From Clostridiaceae bacterium (GTDB taxonomy: Bacteria > Bacillota > Clostridia > Acetivibrionales > DTU013): DNA of 64,000 nt. The stretch lies in the NCBI GenBank assembly GCA_012519745.1, contig JAAYPO010000037.1:1-64000 (forward strand), read 5' to 3'. Made by a program: the position numbers and the translations under genes. Positions 10,358-18,862 of the stretch are shown here, one piece after another (within the stretch, counting starts at the first letter, position 1; each line of letters opens with the position of its first letter). The notes beneath the pieces were generated by a model. That model had not been told where the DNA came from, made no database searches, and was given only the letters and a program-made list of their open reading frames with translations.

Positions 10358-11260
10358 ATGAATCAAAATAACAAGCAGGAAATGAAAGCCGGAGATTCTA
10401 ACAGGATAACAAGGGAATACTTTGATTCGCTGCTGATAGAAATGAGGCATATGGATGCAGTGATACCGTCTACTGAGATCGAGCTTTATGGCGAATTGTT
10501 TTCTACACCAATTATGACCGCTGCACTTTCACATCTGGAAAACTGCCGTACTGATGGAGCAGTTGGGATGGCAAAGGGAGCACTGGCTGCCAACACATTG
10601 ATGTGGACAGGGATGGGTGAGGATGAGGAACTGGAAAAAATATCGGCAACAGGGGCAAAGGTTGTTAAAATAATTAAGCCTCATAGTGATAACAGTGTTA
10701 TTTTCAAAAAGATAGAGATAGCTGAAAAGCTTGGCGTAACAGCTCTCGGGATGGATATTGACCATGCCTTCAATAACAAAGGACAATATGATAATGTACT
10801 TGGACTGCCAATGTCTCCTAAAACATTTGATGAAATCAAAAGCTTTATTGAAGCTACGAAGCTGCCTTTCATAATAAAGGGTGTGCTTAGTGTGCAGGAT
10901 GCATTGAAATGCGTTGAAGCAGGAGCCAGGGGTATTGTTGTCTCACATCATCACGGTATTATGGATTACGCTCTTCCGCCGCTGATGATCCTGCCGGATA
11001 TTGTCAAGGCGGTGGATCAAAGGATGCCTGTCTTTGTTGATTGCGGTATTGCCAGCGGTTATGATGCATTCAAAGCACTGGCACTTGGCGCCTCAGCAGT
11101 TTGTGTCGGGCGGGCCTTGATGGGCCCTCTTGCCGAAGAGGGAGCTGAAGGGGTTCATAGAAAAATCACTGAGCTGACCCAGGAGCTTTCAGGTGTAATG
11201 GCGCGTACATGTTCAGCTGATATACACCATATAGACCCGTCTTTGATAAGAAGACTCTAA
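10358..11260 (+). CDS. FMN-dependent alpha-hydroxy-acid oxidising protein family
   Basis: TIM-barrel FMN motifs (PFIIKGVLSVQDALKCVEAGARGIVVSHHHG; PVFVDCGIASGYDAFKALALGASAVCVGRALM). Confidence 0.85.
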   Translation: MNQNNKQEMKAGDSNRITREYFDSLLIEMRHMDAVIPSTEIELYGELFSTPIMTAALSHLENCRTDGAVGMAKGALAANTLMWTGMGEDEELEKISATGAKVVKIIKPHSDNSVIFKKIEIAEKLGVTALGMDIDHAFNNKGQYDNVLGLPMSPKTFDEIKSFIEATKLPFIIKGVLSVQDALKCVEAGARGIVVSHHHGIMDYALPPLMILPDIVKAVDQRMPVFVDCGIASGYDAFKALALGASAVCVGRALMGPLAEEGAEGVHRKITELTQELSGVMARTCSADIHHIDPSLIRRL

Positions 11261-11269
11261 TACAGAAGT

Positions 11270-12289
11270 TTATTGCTCATATATCTGTTTTATGACCTCT
11301 TCGATGCTTATGCCGTTGATGTTTATGTCGCGGACAGGCAGTATTTCAAGCAGTCTGGCGATTTCTGCCTTGACATCTGTCTTAGTTGCGTCGATGACGA
11401 CCTTGGCTGTAAAGGGATCGAAAAGCGCAGCATCCAGGTCTTTTATCTCCTCTTCCCTCACTTCTTTGGAGAATTTTAGTTCGATGACCTTTCTGTCGGC
11501 GAAATATGTGTGCAGCTTTTCGATAGAGCCGTCGTATACAAGGGTGCCCTTGTTTATGATGCTCACATTCCGGCAAAGGTCTTCGATATCGCCCATGTCA
11601 TGGGTCGTTACTATAAATGTGATGCCTTTGGTCCTGTTGACATCCTTTACGAATGTCCTGATCGCCTCCTTGGATATCATATCAAGGCCGATGGTCGGCT
11701 CGTCAAGGAATACTAGAGGCGGATGGTGAAGCATGGCAGCTACGAACTCGCATTTCATCCTCTCGCCCAGCGAGAGCTGTCTGACCGGCTTTTTGATGAC
11801 ATCCTCTATCTTGAGGACCTTTGAGAAATACTCCAGGTTATCCTTATAAAGCTGATCCGGTATTTCATACATTTTTTTATTGAGGGCAAAGGCATCCACA
11901 GGGGGGAGATCCCACCAAAGCTGAGATTTCTGCCCCAGAACGACTCCGATCCTTTTTACAAGGTCCTCTCTCTGAGTCCAGGGAGTGTAGCCCAGCACAT
12001 CCACAATGCCTTCAGATGGATACAGTATGCCTGAAAGAATTTTTATGGTGGTAGATTTTCCCGCTCCGTTAGGACCTATCAATCCACGGATCTCGCCCTT
12101 TTTCACAGTCAGGTTTATATCCTTCACAGCGTCTATATATATGGTGTTAGGCGCAAAAAGCGATTTGATCGATGAGAGAAGTCCTGACTTATCCCTTTGA
12201 TGGATCTTGAAGGTTTTTTTCAGATCCTTTACCGTTATTATGTTTTCTGTTTCATTATCCCTCATATTTGTACTCGTTTCTTCATTCAT
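11270..12289 (-). CDS. ABC-2-type exporter ATP-binding protein
   Basis: Walker A GPNGAGKST, signature LSLGERMK, Walker B LVFLDEPTIGLD; two ABC-2 permeases upstream in the same operon. Confidence 0.95.
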   Translation of the reverse strand: MNEETSTNMRDNETENIITVKDLKKTFKIHQRDKSGLLSSIKSLFAPNTIYIDAVKDINLTVKKGEIRGLIGPNGAGKSTTIKILSGILYPSEGIVDVLGYTPWTQREDLVKRIGVVLGQKSQLWWDLPPVDAFALNKKMYEIPDQLYKDNLEYFSKVLKIEDVIKKPVRQLSLGERMKCEFVAAMLHHPPLVFLDEPTIGLDMISKEAIRTFVKDVNRTKGITFIVTTHDMGDIEDLCRNVSIINKGTLVYDGSIEKLHTYFADRKVIELKFSKEVREEEIKDLDAALFDPFTAKVVIDATKTDVKAEIARLLEILPVRDININGISIEEVIKQIYEQ

Positions 12290-12293
12290 AATT

Positions 12294-13088
12294 CTAGCCT
12301 CCTGCGCTTGAATACTTTTTCAGGCATATATTCCATAACTTCAGACTTCCGAGGAAAAACAGGACCGTGCATACCAGGCTGTAGATCATACTGACATCAA
12401 GTACCCCCAGCAGCACCTTCGATGGTATATAAGCCCATACTGCAAAGGGCACAAAAGTGGTGAATATAAACCTGAGAGCATTGGAATAGATATCTATCGG
12501 ATACTCTCCAAACCTGGAAAGAAAACCAAATATCTCATCCATTCTGCCCAGCCTGACAAGAACGATAACCATACATGAGAACAATACATTCAGCGACATT
12601 GAAAGTATCAGTCCGACTGCGATATATACCAGGAACAGCGCTATCTGGAAGAAACCGATGCCAAGCTGCATTTTTACCACCGAATAGACCGTAATGGCAA
12701 TTCCGGCCAATATAGACCCCGTACTGTTGAGGCTGAAGCCGCTGACAAGAATGATCCCTATTGGGGGGTAGGGCTTTAAAAGCAGTCTGTCAAGCTCGCC
12801 CCTCCAGATAAGATGGCTTATGAACCACTGGAGCTCGCCAAACAGCAAGCTTTGCAAGCCCAGAACGATCAGCAGGACCCCCTGGAACAGTATTATCTGG
12901 TCCAGATCCCATCCCGGAAAGCCCTTCGTCTGCGTGAATATCAGGTATTGGAGCAAAGGGCTGATGGAGGAGAAAACCAGTGCGATGATAGATGTCAGAA
13001 TAAAGTTGAACCTGTATTCCATCTGCTTTGCGATATTAAGCTTTGAATTCAGTATGAACAGGCCAAATAGCCTGAGTATCTTTTTCAT
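12294..13088 (-). CDS. ABC-2 family permease
   Basis: Six predicted TM, adjacent to the ATPase; resembles 62277-63071 in position and composition. Confidence 0.88.
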   Translation of the reverse strand: MKKILRLFGLFILNSKLNIAKQMEYRFNFILTSIIALVFSSISPLLQYLIFTQTKGFPGWDLDQIILFQGVLLIVLGLQSLLFGELQWFISHLIWRGELDRLLLKPYPPIGIILVSGFSLNSTGSILAGIAITVYSVVKMQLGIGFFQIALFLVYIAVGLILSMSLNVLFSCMVIVLVRLGRMDEIFGFLSRFGEYPIDIYSNALRFIFTTFVPFAVWAYIPSKVLLGVLDVSMIYSLVCTVLFFLGSLKLWNICLKKYSSAGG

Positions 13089-13091
13089 CCC

Positions 13092-13895
13092 TTAACCTCC
13101 GGCCGAGCAGAACTTCTTTGTGACCGTTTTCCACATTATTTTGTATATTATGTATAGCACGACTATCCATAATAATTCCAGCAGAACTATCCTGAGCATC
13201 ATTTCCGGCGGCCTTATTGTCTCCTTGTTCAGGAAGAACTGGATGGGCCAATAGATGATATATTTGAAGGGCAGGAAATCCAGTATCCTGTTGAGCCAGT
13301 CGGGATAAAACTCCATTGGTATGATGGCACCGCCCGCTATGTATATGAACAGATCATTCAGCCAGATAATTGAGGTGTTGTTCTTTAGAGACATAGCTGT
13401 CAGGCCCAGGATGAAGGAAAACAGGTAATTGACCATGGAGGCCAGAAGGGCGATGGGTACATATTTTATAAAGGACAATGGCGTCAAAAAGTGCGGGAAC
13501 AGTATAAGGCTGTATATGACCATGCCCGGGAGGAAATCCATAAACTGTGCGATAATCCTGGATGCCACCGATTCGGCGAGCCTGAAGCGGAAGAACGGGT
13601 AAGGCCTGAGCAGATGCATTGCGAAGTCTCCTGACACTATATCCCGGGAGATATCATGGGCCACATTGTTCCAGATAAAGGCGTTGACTATGTTGAGAGA
13701 TATGGAGTACCATGCTATTTGCTCCAGAGTGTAGCCCTTTATCTCAGTGGTGTTATTGTATGTATATATGCTTGTGAAAAGTATGAGGTTTACGATCAGT
13801 AGTATGGGCTGGGTCAAAACGGACATGGCAAAGGTCCATCTGTAAACAAACAGCTGCTTGAAGGATACCTTCATTGATTCTATGAATTTACCCAT
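13092..13895 (-). CDS. ABC-2 family permease
   Basis: Multi-TM; start MGKFIESMKVSFKQLF (ORF track extends to 13952). Confidence 0.87.
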   Translation of the reverse strand: MGKFIESMKVSFKQLFVYRWTFAMSVLTQPILLIVNLILFTSIYTYNNTTEIKGYTLEQIAWYSISLNIVNAFIWNNVAHDISRDIVSGDFAMHLLRPYPFFRFRLAESVASRIIAQFMDFLPGMVIYSLILFPHFLTPLSFIKYVPIALLASMVNYLFSFILGLTAMSLKNNTSIIWLNDLFIYIAGGAIIPMEFYPDWLNRILDFLPFKYIIYWPIQFFLNKETIRPPEMMLRIVLLELLWIVVLYIIYKIMWKTVTKKFCSAGG

Positions 13896-14282
13896 GTCGA
13901 CCTCGCAATTTACTATAATATTCCATGATTTTAACACTTTTAACCAATCCAATCAATATAAAAAATAATTATATATATATTGCAGCCTCATCCGGCGCTG
14001 CGCCTGTTCAGAATTGCAGGCATAATTTGTGAATGCACAGCAATAAGGTATTTCGCTGGCAGCCGCTTTGGGGTAGAATAGAAGACGAAAAGAAATCGAC
14101 CAGTAATGAGGGTTGAAATGAAGCTGCTTTTTAATGACGGGTGAAAATTCACAAAACAGAAGCTGGGCACAGTGCCGGAAAGCCTGGATAAGAGTGATGT
14201 TAAGTGGTCCGGTGTGGATATCCCCCCACGATTGGCTGATATATGATGCAAATTAATAGAAACAATGGAAGGAGAGTCGGAC

Positions 14283-15464
14283 ATGATTGGGAATAGCAGT
14301 GTCGAACTGGCCAGAAGAACGCTGAGAGAGGAGATCGATAATAAGGGCATAGCGGGGGGAAACCTGCTGGTTATCCATGAGGGGAAGGAGATTCTCTATC
14401 ATGAGGAAGGTTTTGCCGATATGGAGCAAAGACTCCCCATCAAAAGAGACACGATCTTCAGGCTCTACTCCATGACAAAGCCCATCACGGCAGCTGCCGT
14501 AATGATCCTTATGGAGCGCGGCAGGATAGATCTGTTTGAGCCGGTCGGAAAATTCCTAGAGGGATTCAGGGACCAGATGGTCCAAAAAAGCGATGGCAGC
14601 ATCGTGCCGGCCGAAAGGGAAGTGACCATAAAGGATCTGCTTTCCATGACCTCCGGCCTGGTATATGGAGGTGAAGACAAGGCCGGTCTGGACACGGGAG
14701 AGTTGTTAGGTGAAATAGACAACAGGCTGCTTGGTAAAAACCCAATGAGCACTCTTGAGGCCATGAACAGGCTTGGCAGGTGCACGCTTGCATATCAGCC
14801 GGGAGCCTACTGGATATATGGGACCTCGGCGGATGTTCTTGGGGCAGTGGTAGAAGTGGTCAGCGGCATGAGCTTTGGTGACTTTCTGCAAAAAGAGATA
14901 TTTGAGCCCCTTGGGATGCAGGATACCGGCTTCTGGGTGCCTGAGGATAAAAGGGCCCGCCTGGCAAAGGCATATGCAAGCGACGGCAAGGGGGGGCTGG
15001 TACATTATACAGGAAATAATCTTGGGATCATTAATGCTATGGACAGAAAGCCTGCGTTCGAATCGGGGGGAGCTGGTCTGGTTTCTACTATCGATGATTA
15101 TTCAAGGTTCGCCAAAATGCTTATGAATGAGGGGGAATTGGACGGCGCAAGGATACTGCGGCCAGGAACGGTCAAGCATATGACTTCAGCAACCTTGAGC
15201 GCGGTCCAGCAGCAAGGCTTTGATACATGGTTCTCACTGTGCGGGCACAGCTATGGCAATCTGATGCGTGTCATGACCGACTGCAGCAGGGCGGGGATAA
15301 TCGGCAGTCCCGGTGAATACGGATGGGACGGCTGGCTTGGTGCATACTTCTGCAACTGTCCAAAGGAAAAACTGACCATCCTTTTCATGATGCAAAAAAC
15401 CGACACAGGTACAACCCCGCTTGTACGGAAGCTGCGCAACATTATCCTCAGCTCATGCTGCTAA
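14283..15464 (+). CDS. Serine hydrolase, class C beta-lactamase / penicillin-binding-protein-like family
   Basis: SxxK (RLYSMTKPITAAAVM), YGTSADVLG (YxN-like), C-terminal beta-lactamase-like region. Confidence 0.92.
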   Translation: MIGNSSVELARRTLREEIDNKGIAGGNLLVIHEGKEILYHEEGFADMEQRLPIKRDTIFRLYSMTKPITAAAVMILMERGRIDLFEPVGKFLEGFRDQMVQKSDGSIVPAEREVTIKDLLSMTSGLVYGGEDKAGLDTGELLGEIDNRLLGKNPMSTLEAMNRLGRCTLAYQPGAYWIYGTSADVLGAVVEVVSGMSFGDFLQKEIFEPLGMQDTGFWVPEDKRARLAKAYASDGKGGLVHYTGNNLGIINAMDRKPAFESGGAGLVSTIDDYSRFAKMLMNEGELDGARILRPGTVKHMTSATLSAVQQQGFDTWFSLCGHSYGNLMRVMTDCSRAGIIGSPGEYGWDGWLGAYFCNCPKEKLTILFMMQKTDTGTTPLVRKLRNIILSSCC

Positions 15465-15607
15465 TAGCGAATTGTACATAGCATGTATTTATAATTAAAA
15501 TGCATCGGGCGACATTGACAAAATATTATCAATATTGTACACTTGTAATTGAAGGCCGAGTCCCGAGAATCATCTTTGGACAAAGCAGCAAAAATCAGCA
15601 TCTGACG

Positions 15608-15738
15608 CCAAATACAGGGAAATAACGGAGCCTGCTCCGTTGAAATGCAGCAGAGGTCCCGGACCAATGCATTATGAGGCGAAAGGCACGCGGTATATAT
15701 TTCGGTAACGATATTATTGCGCCTTTCGGGGCGCTTTT
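15608..15738 (+). promoter_or_regulatory. Structured 5' leader with terminator/antiterminator potential upstream of the hydrogenase maturation operon
   Basis: Hairpins AACGGAGC-ct-GCTCCGTT and AATGCA...GGTCCcGGACC...TGCATT, then terminator GCGCC-tttcg-GGGCGCTTTTTT; upstream CGAAAGGCaCGC is complementary to GCGCCTTTCG (mutually exclusive pairing). Confidence 0.6.
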
Positions 15739-15759
15739 TTATTACGGGAGGATGGGCAA

Positions 15760-16026
15760 ATGGAAACAAGAGTTGCTATTATCGGGATCATAGTTGAGGA
15801 CAGCGAATCAGTTGAAAAGCTGAACAGCGTACTGCATGACTATGGAAAATACATTATTGGGAGAATGGGTATTCCCTATCGCGAAAGGGACATCAGCATA
15901 ATCAGTATTGCAGTCGATGCGCCAAATGATGTGATAAGCGCTCTTTCAGGGAAGCTCGGAAAGCTGCCGGGTGTAAGCACGAAAGCGGCTTATTCGAAAG
16001 TATCCTTCGAGTCAGAAACAGTATGA
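15760..16026 (+). CDS. TM1266-family putative iron-only hydrogenase system regulator (ACT-like)
   Basis: 88 aa; VAIIGIIVEDSESVEKLNSVLHDYGKYIIGRMGIPYRERDISIISIAVDAPNDVISALSGKLGKLPGVSTKAAYS; directly upstream of hydE. Confidence 0.9.
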   Translation: METRVAIIGIIVEDSESVEKLNSVLHDYGKYIIGRMGIPYRERDISIISIAVDAPNDVISALSGKLGKLPGVSTKAAYSKVSFESETV

Positions 16027-16112
16027 AATGGCATACGTGAACAGGGCAAATAGCAGCAGAGATACAATAGATGTGGAAGCAGATGTAGAAGAGGTAAATA
16101 TAGAAGAGGTAA

Positions 16113-17159
16113 ATGATGAAGCAGCTAGCAGATAAACTATACACCACAGGCAGGTTGATGCCTGACGAGTATAAATCCCTGATAGAAGGCCGGAACAATG
16201 AGCTTTCAGAATATCTTTTTGAAAAGGCCAGAAGCATCAGGATCCGGAATTATGGACACGATGTCTATATAAGAGGTCTTATAGAGCTCTCAAATTACTG
16301 TAAAAACGACTGCCTATACTGCGGGATACGCAGAAGCAACAGTACTGCCCAACGGTACCGCCTCACAAAGGAGGAGATCCTGGAATGCTGCAATACCGGG
16401 TACGGTCTGGGTTTTCGGACCTTTGTGCTGCAGGGCGGCGAGGACGGACACTATACGGTTGATAAGATGACTGACCTCATCCGGTCAATAAAGGCTGCCT
16501 TCCCGGATTGTGCAGTTACCCTTTCCATAGGCGAAAGGAGCTATGATGCATACAAGGCATTCTTTGATGCCGGTGCCGACCGGTATCTGCTGCGCCATGA
16601 GACAGCAAACCCACAGCATTACAGCAGACTGCACCCGGCCTCGATGTCATTTGAAAGCAGAAAACAGTGCCTGTATGATTTGAAGAAAATCGGTTTTCAG
16701 GTTGGCTGCGGGTTCATGGTAGGCTCTCCGTTCCAGACCGTTGACCGTATTGTGGAAGATCTGATGTTTATTAAGGAATTGGAGCCCCACATGGTGGGTA
16801 TAGGACCATTCATACCGCACCATGAAACGCCGTTGGCGGGCTGTGAGCCCGGGACGCTGGAACTGACCCTGTATCTGCTTGCTATAATTAGGCTTATGCT
16901 GCCGGCTGTGCTGCTGCCGTCCACCACAGCACTGGGGACGATAGATCCCAAAGGACGGGAGCTTGGGATACTTGCAGGTGCAAATGTTGTTATGCCAAAT
17001 CTGTCACCTGTCAGCGTAAGGGAAAAGTATATGCTGTATGACAATAAAATCTGCACAGGGGATGAAGCGGCGGAATGCCGATACTGCCTTCAGAAGAGAG
17101 TGGAGAGTATCGGTTACCGTATTGCTGTATCCCGTGGAGACCATAAATCGATCCTTTAA
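16113..17159 (+). CDS. hydE: [FeFe] hydrogenase H-cluster radical SAM maturase HydE
   Basis: Radical SAM motif NYCKNDCLYCGIR; LQGGEDGHYTVDKMTDLIRSIK; operon context. Confidence 0.95.
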   Translation: MMKQLADKLYTTGRLMPDEYKSLIEGRNNELSEYLFEKARSIRIRNYGHDVYIRGLIELSNYCKNDCLYCGIRRSNSTAQRYRLTKEEILECCNTGYGLGFRTFVLQGGEDGHYTVDKMTDLIRSIKAAFPDCAVTLSIGERSYDAYKAFFDAGADRYLLRHETANPQHYSRLHPASMSFESRKQCLYDLKKIGFQVGCGFMVGSPFQTVDRIVEDLMFIKELEPHMVGIGPFIPHHETPLAGCEPGTLELTLYLLAIIRLMLPAVLLPSTTALGTIDPKGRELGILAGANVVMPNLSPVSVREKYMLYDNKICTGDEAAECRYCLQKRVESIGYRIAVSRGDHKSIL

Positions 17160-17253
17160 GAAGTTTCTTTCTATCGGGATCCCATTACTGAAGGGAAAGC
17201 CGGTCCCGTCGAAGGCGGAGCTGCCTGACCCATTTTAAGAGAGGGGTTTTATC

Positions 17254-18672
17254 ATGTATGATCCAAAGTCAACAAAGGCTGAAGAGTTTATTTCTCACGA
17301 TGAGGTTCTAGAAACGCTGCAATATGCGCAGAAGAACAAGAATAATGCTGCACTGATCGACAGTATACTGCAGAAGGCGAAGCTCAGGAAGGGACTGTCA
17401 CACAGGGAGGCGGCAGTGCTGCTGGACTGTGAGCTGGAAGATAAAAATAAAGAGTTGTATGCACTGGCAGAGCAGATAAAGAAGGACTTATACGGCAACC
17501 GAATCGTGCTGTTCGCACCGCTGTATCTGTCGAACTACTGTATCAATGGCTGTGTATACTGCCCATACCACATGAAAAACAGGCACATCGCCAGGAAGAA
17601 AATGACCCAGGATGAGATACGCAGGGAAGTGATCGCCTTGCAGGATATGGGGCATAAGCGTCTTGCAATCGAAGCGGGGGAGGACCCTGAAAACAATCCG
17701 CTGGAGTATATACTCGAAAGCATAGATACGATTTACAGCATCAAGCACAAAAACGGTGCTATCCGCCGTGTCAATGTCAATATTGCGGCAACGACTGTTG
17801 AAGATTATAAACGATTGAAGGACGCCGGCATCGGGACATATATCCTCTTTCAGGAGACCTATCACAAGGAAAGCTACGAAAAACTGCATCCTACAGGCCC
17901 CAAGCATAACTACGCCTATCATACGGAGGCTATGGACAGGGCGATGCAGGGCGGTATTGATGATGTCGGTCTGGGTGTGCTGTTTGGACTGGAGCTTTAC
18001 CGGTATGAATTTGCCGCACTGCTGATGCATGCAGAGCATCTTGAAGCAGTATACGGAGTTGGCCCGCATACTATTAGTGTTCCGAGGATCTGCCGAGCAG
18101 ACGATATCGATCCGTCCGTTTTCAGCAATGGTATCGATGATGATACATTTGCAAAAATAGTAGCATGTATACGGGTATCTGTGCCGTATACAGGGATGAT
18201 AGTATCGACCAGAGAAAGTAAGGAATGCAGGGAACGTGTACTGCATCTTGGGGTGTCACAGATAAGCGGAGCGTCAAGAACCAGTGTAGGAGGGTACTGC
18301 GAGCCTGAAGCGGAGGATGAAAACTCCGAGCAGTTTGAGGTTTCTGACAAGAGAACACTGGATGAAGTTGTCAGGTGGCTGATTGAGCTTGGCTATATAC
18401 CCAGCTTCTGTACCGCATGTTATAGAGAGGGCAGGACCGGCGACAGGTTCATGAGCCTGTGCAAGAGCGGACAGATACAGAATTGCTGCCATCCAAATGC
18501 ACTCATGACATTGAAGGAATACCTGGAGGATTATGCCTCTGCCGGGACTAAAGAGACCGGAGAAGCTCTCATTCAAAGGGAGATAGTAAACATCCCCAAT
18601 GATAAGGTAAAAGGGATCGCAATGCAAAACCTTGTCAACATTGCAAACGGAAGCCGCGATTTCAGGTTTTGA
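17254..18672 (+). CDS. hydG: [FeFe] hydrogenase H-cluster radical SAM maturase HydG
   Basis: LSNYCINGCVYCPYH radical SAM motif; C-terminal CTACYREGRTGDRFMSLCKSGQIQNCCHPNAL cluster-binding region. Confidence 0.97.
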   Translation: MYDPKSTKAEEFISHDEVLETLQYAQKNKNNAALIDSILQKAKLRKGLSHREAAVLLDCELEDKNKELYALAEQIKKDLYGNRIVLFAPLYLSNYCINGCVYCPYHMKNRHIARKKMTQDEIRREVIALQDMGHKRLAIEAGEDPENNPLEYILESIDTIYSIKHKNGAIRRVNVNIAATTVEDYKRLKDAGIGTYILFQETYHKESYEKLHPTGPKHNYAYHTEAMDRAMQGGIDDVGLGVLFGLELYRYEFAALLMHAEHLEAVYGVGPHTISVPRICRADDIDPSVFSNGIDDDTFAKIVACIRVSVPYTGMIVSTRESKECRERVLHLGVSQISGASRTSVGGYCEPEAEDENSEQFEVSDKRTLDEVVRWLIELGYIPSFCTACYREGRTGDRFMSLCKSGQIQNCCHPNALMTLKEYLEDYASAGTKETGEALIQREIVNIPNDKVKGIAMQNLVNIANGSRDFRF

Positions 18673-18680
18673 CCCGGTTT

Positions 18681-18805
18681 TGCAGGGGATAGGGAGCCGC
18701 AGTTGCTGGTTATAGTTAGGTACTGTAGGGGAAAATGATTCACGGTTGAAGGTTTCGACTGGGTCCACAGGGGAGAATGAGCCACAGTTGCAGGTTCTTA
18801 CTGGG
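18681..18805 (+). repeat. Three imperfect 42-43-bp tandem repeats between hydG and hydF
   Basis: Units TGCAGGGGATAGGGAGCCGCAGTTGC..., TGTAGGGGAAAATGATTCACGGTTGA..., CACAGGGGAGAATGAGCCACAGTTGC...; GGGG anchors at 18685, 18728, 18770. Confidence 0.75.
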
Positions 18806-18862
18806 TTGAGGGCTTCAAACCACAGGCTTGATTCTAAAATCAGTGAGGAAGGGGATCAGTAA

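Noticed and set aside
15608-15738. T-box riboswitch upstream of the hydrogenase maturation operon
   Set aside because: GGCACGCGG only loosely recalls the T-box core AGGGUGGNACCGCG, no convincing specifier stem was found, and the downstream genes are not amino-acid related. Kept as an unclassified leader.
17488-18246. 252-aa minus-strand ORF within hydG
   Set aside because: Antisense shadow of hydG.
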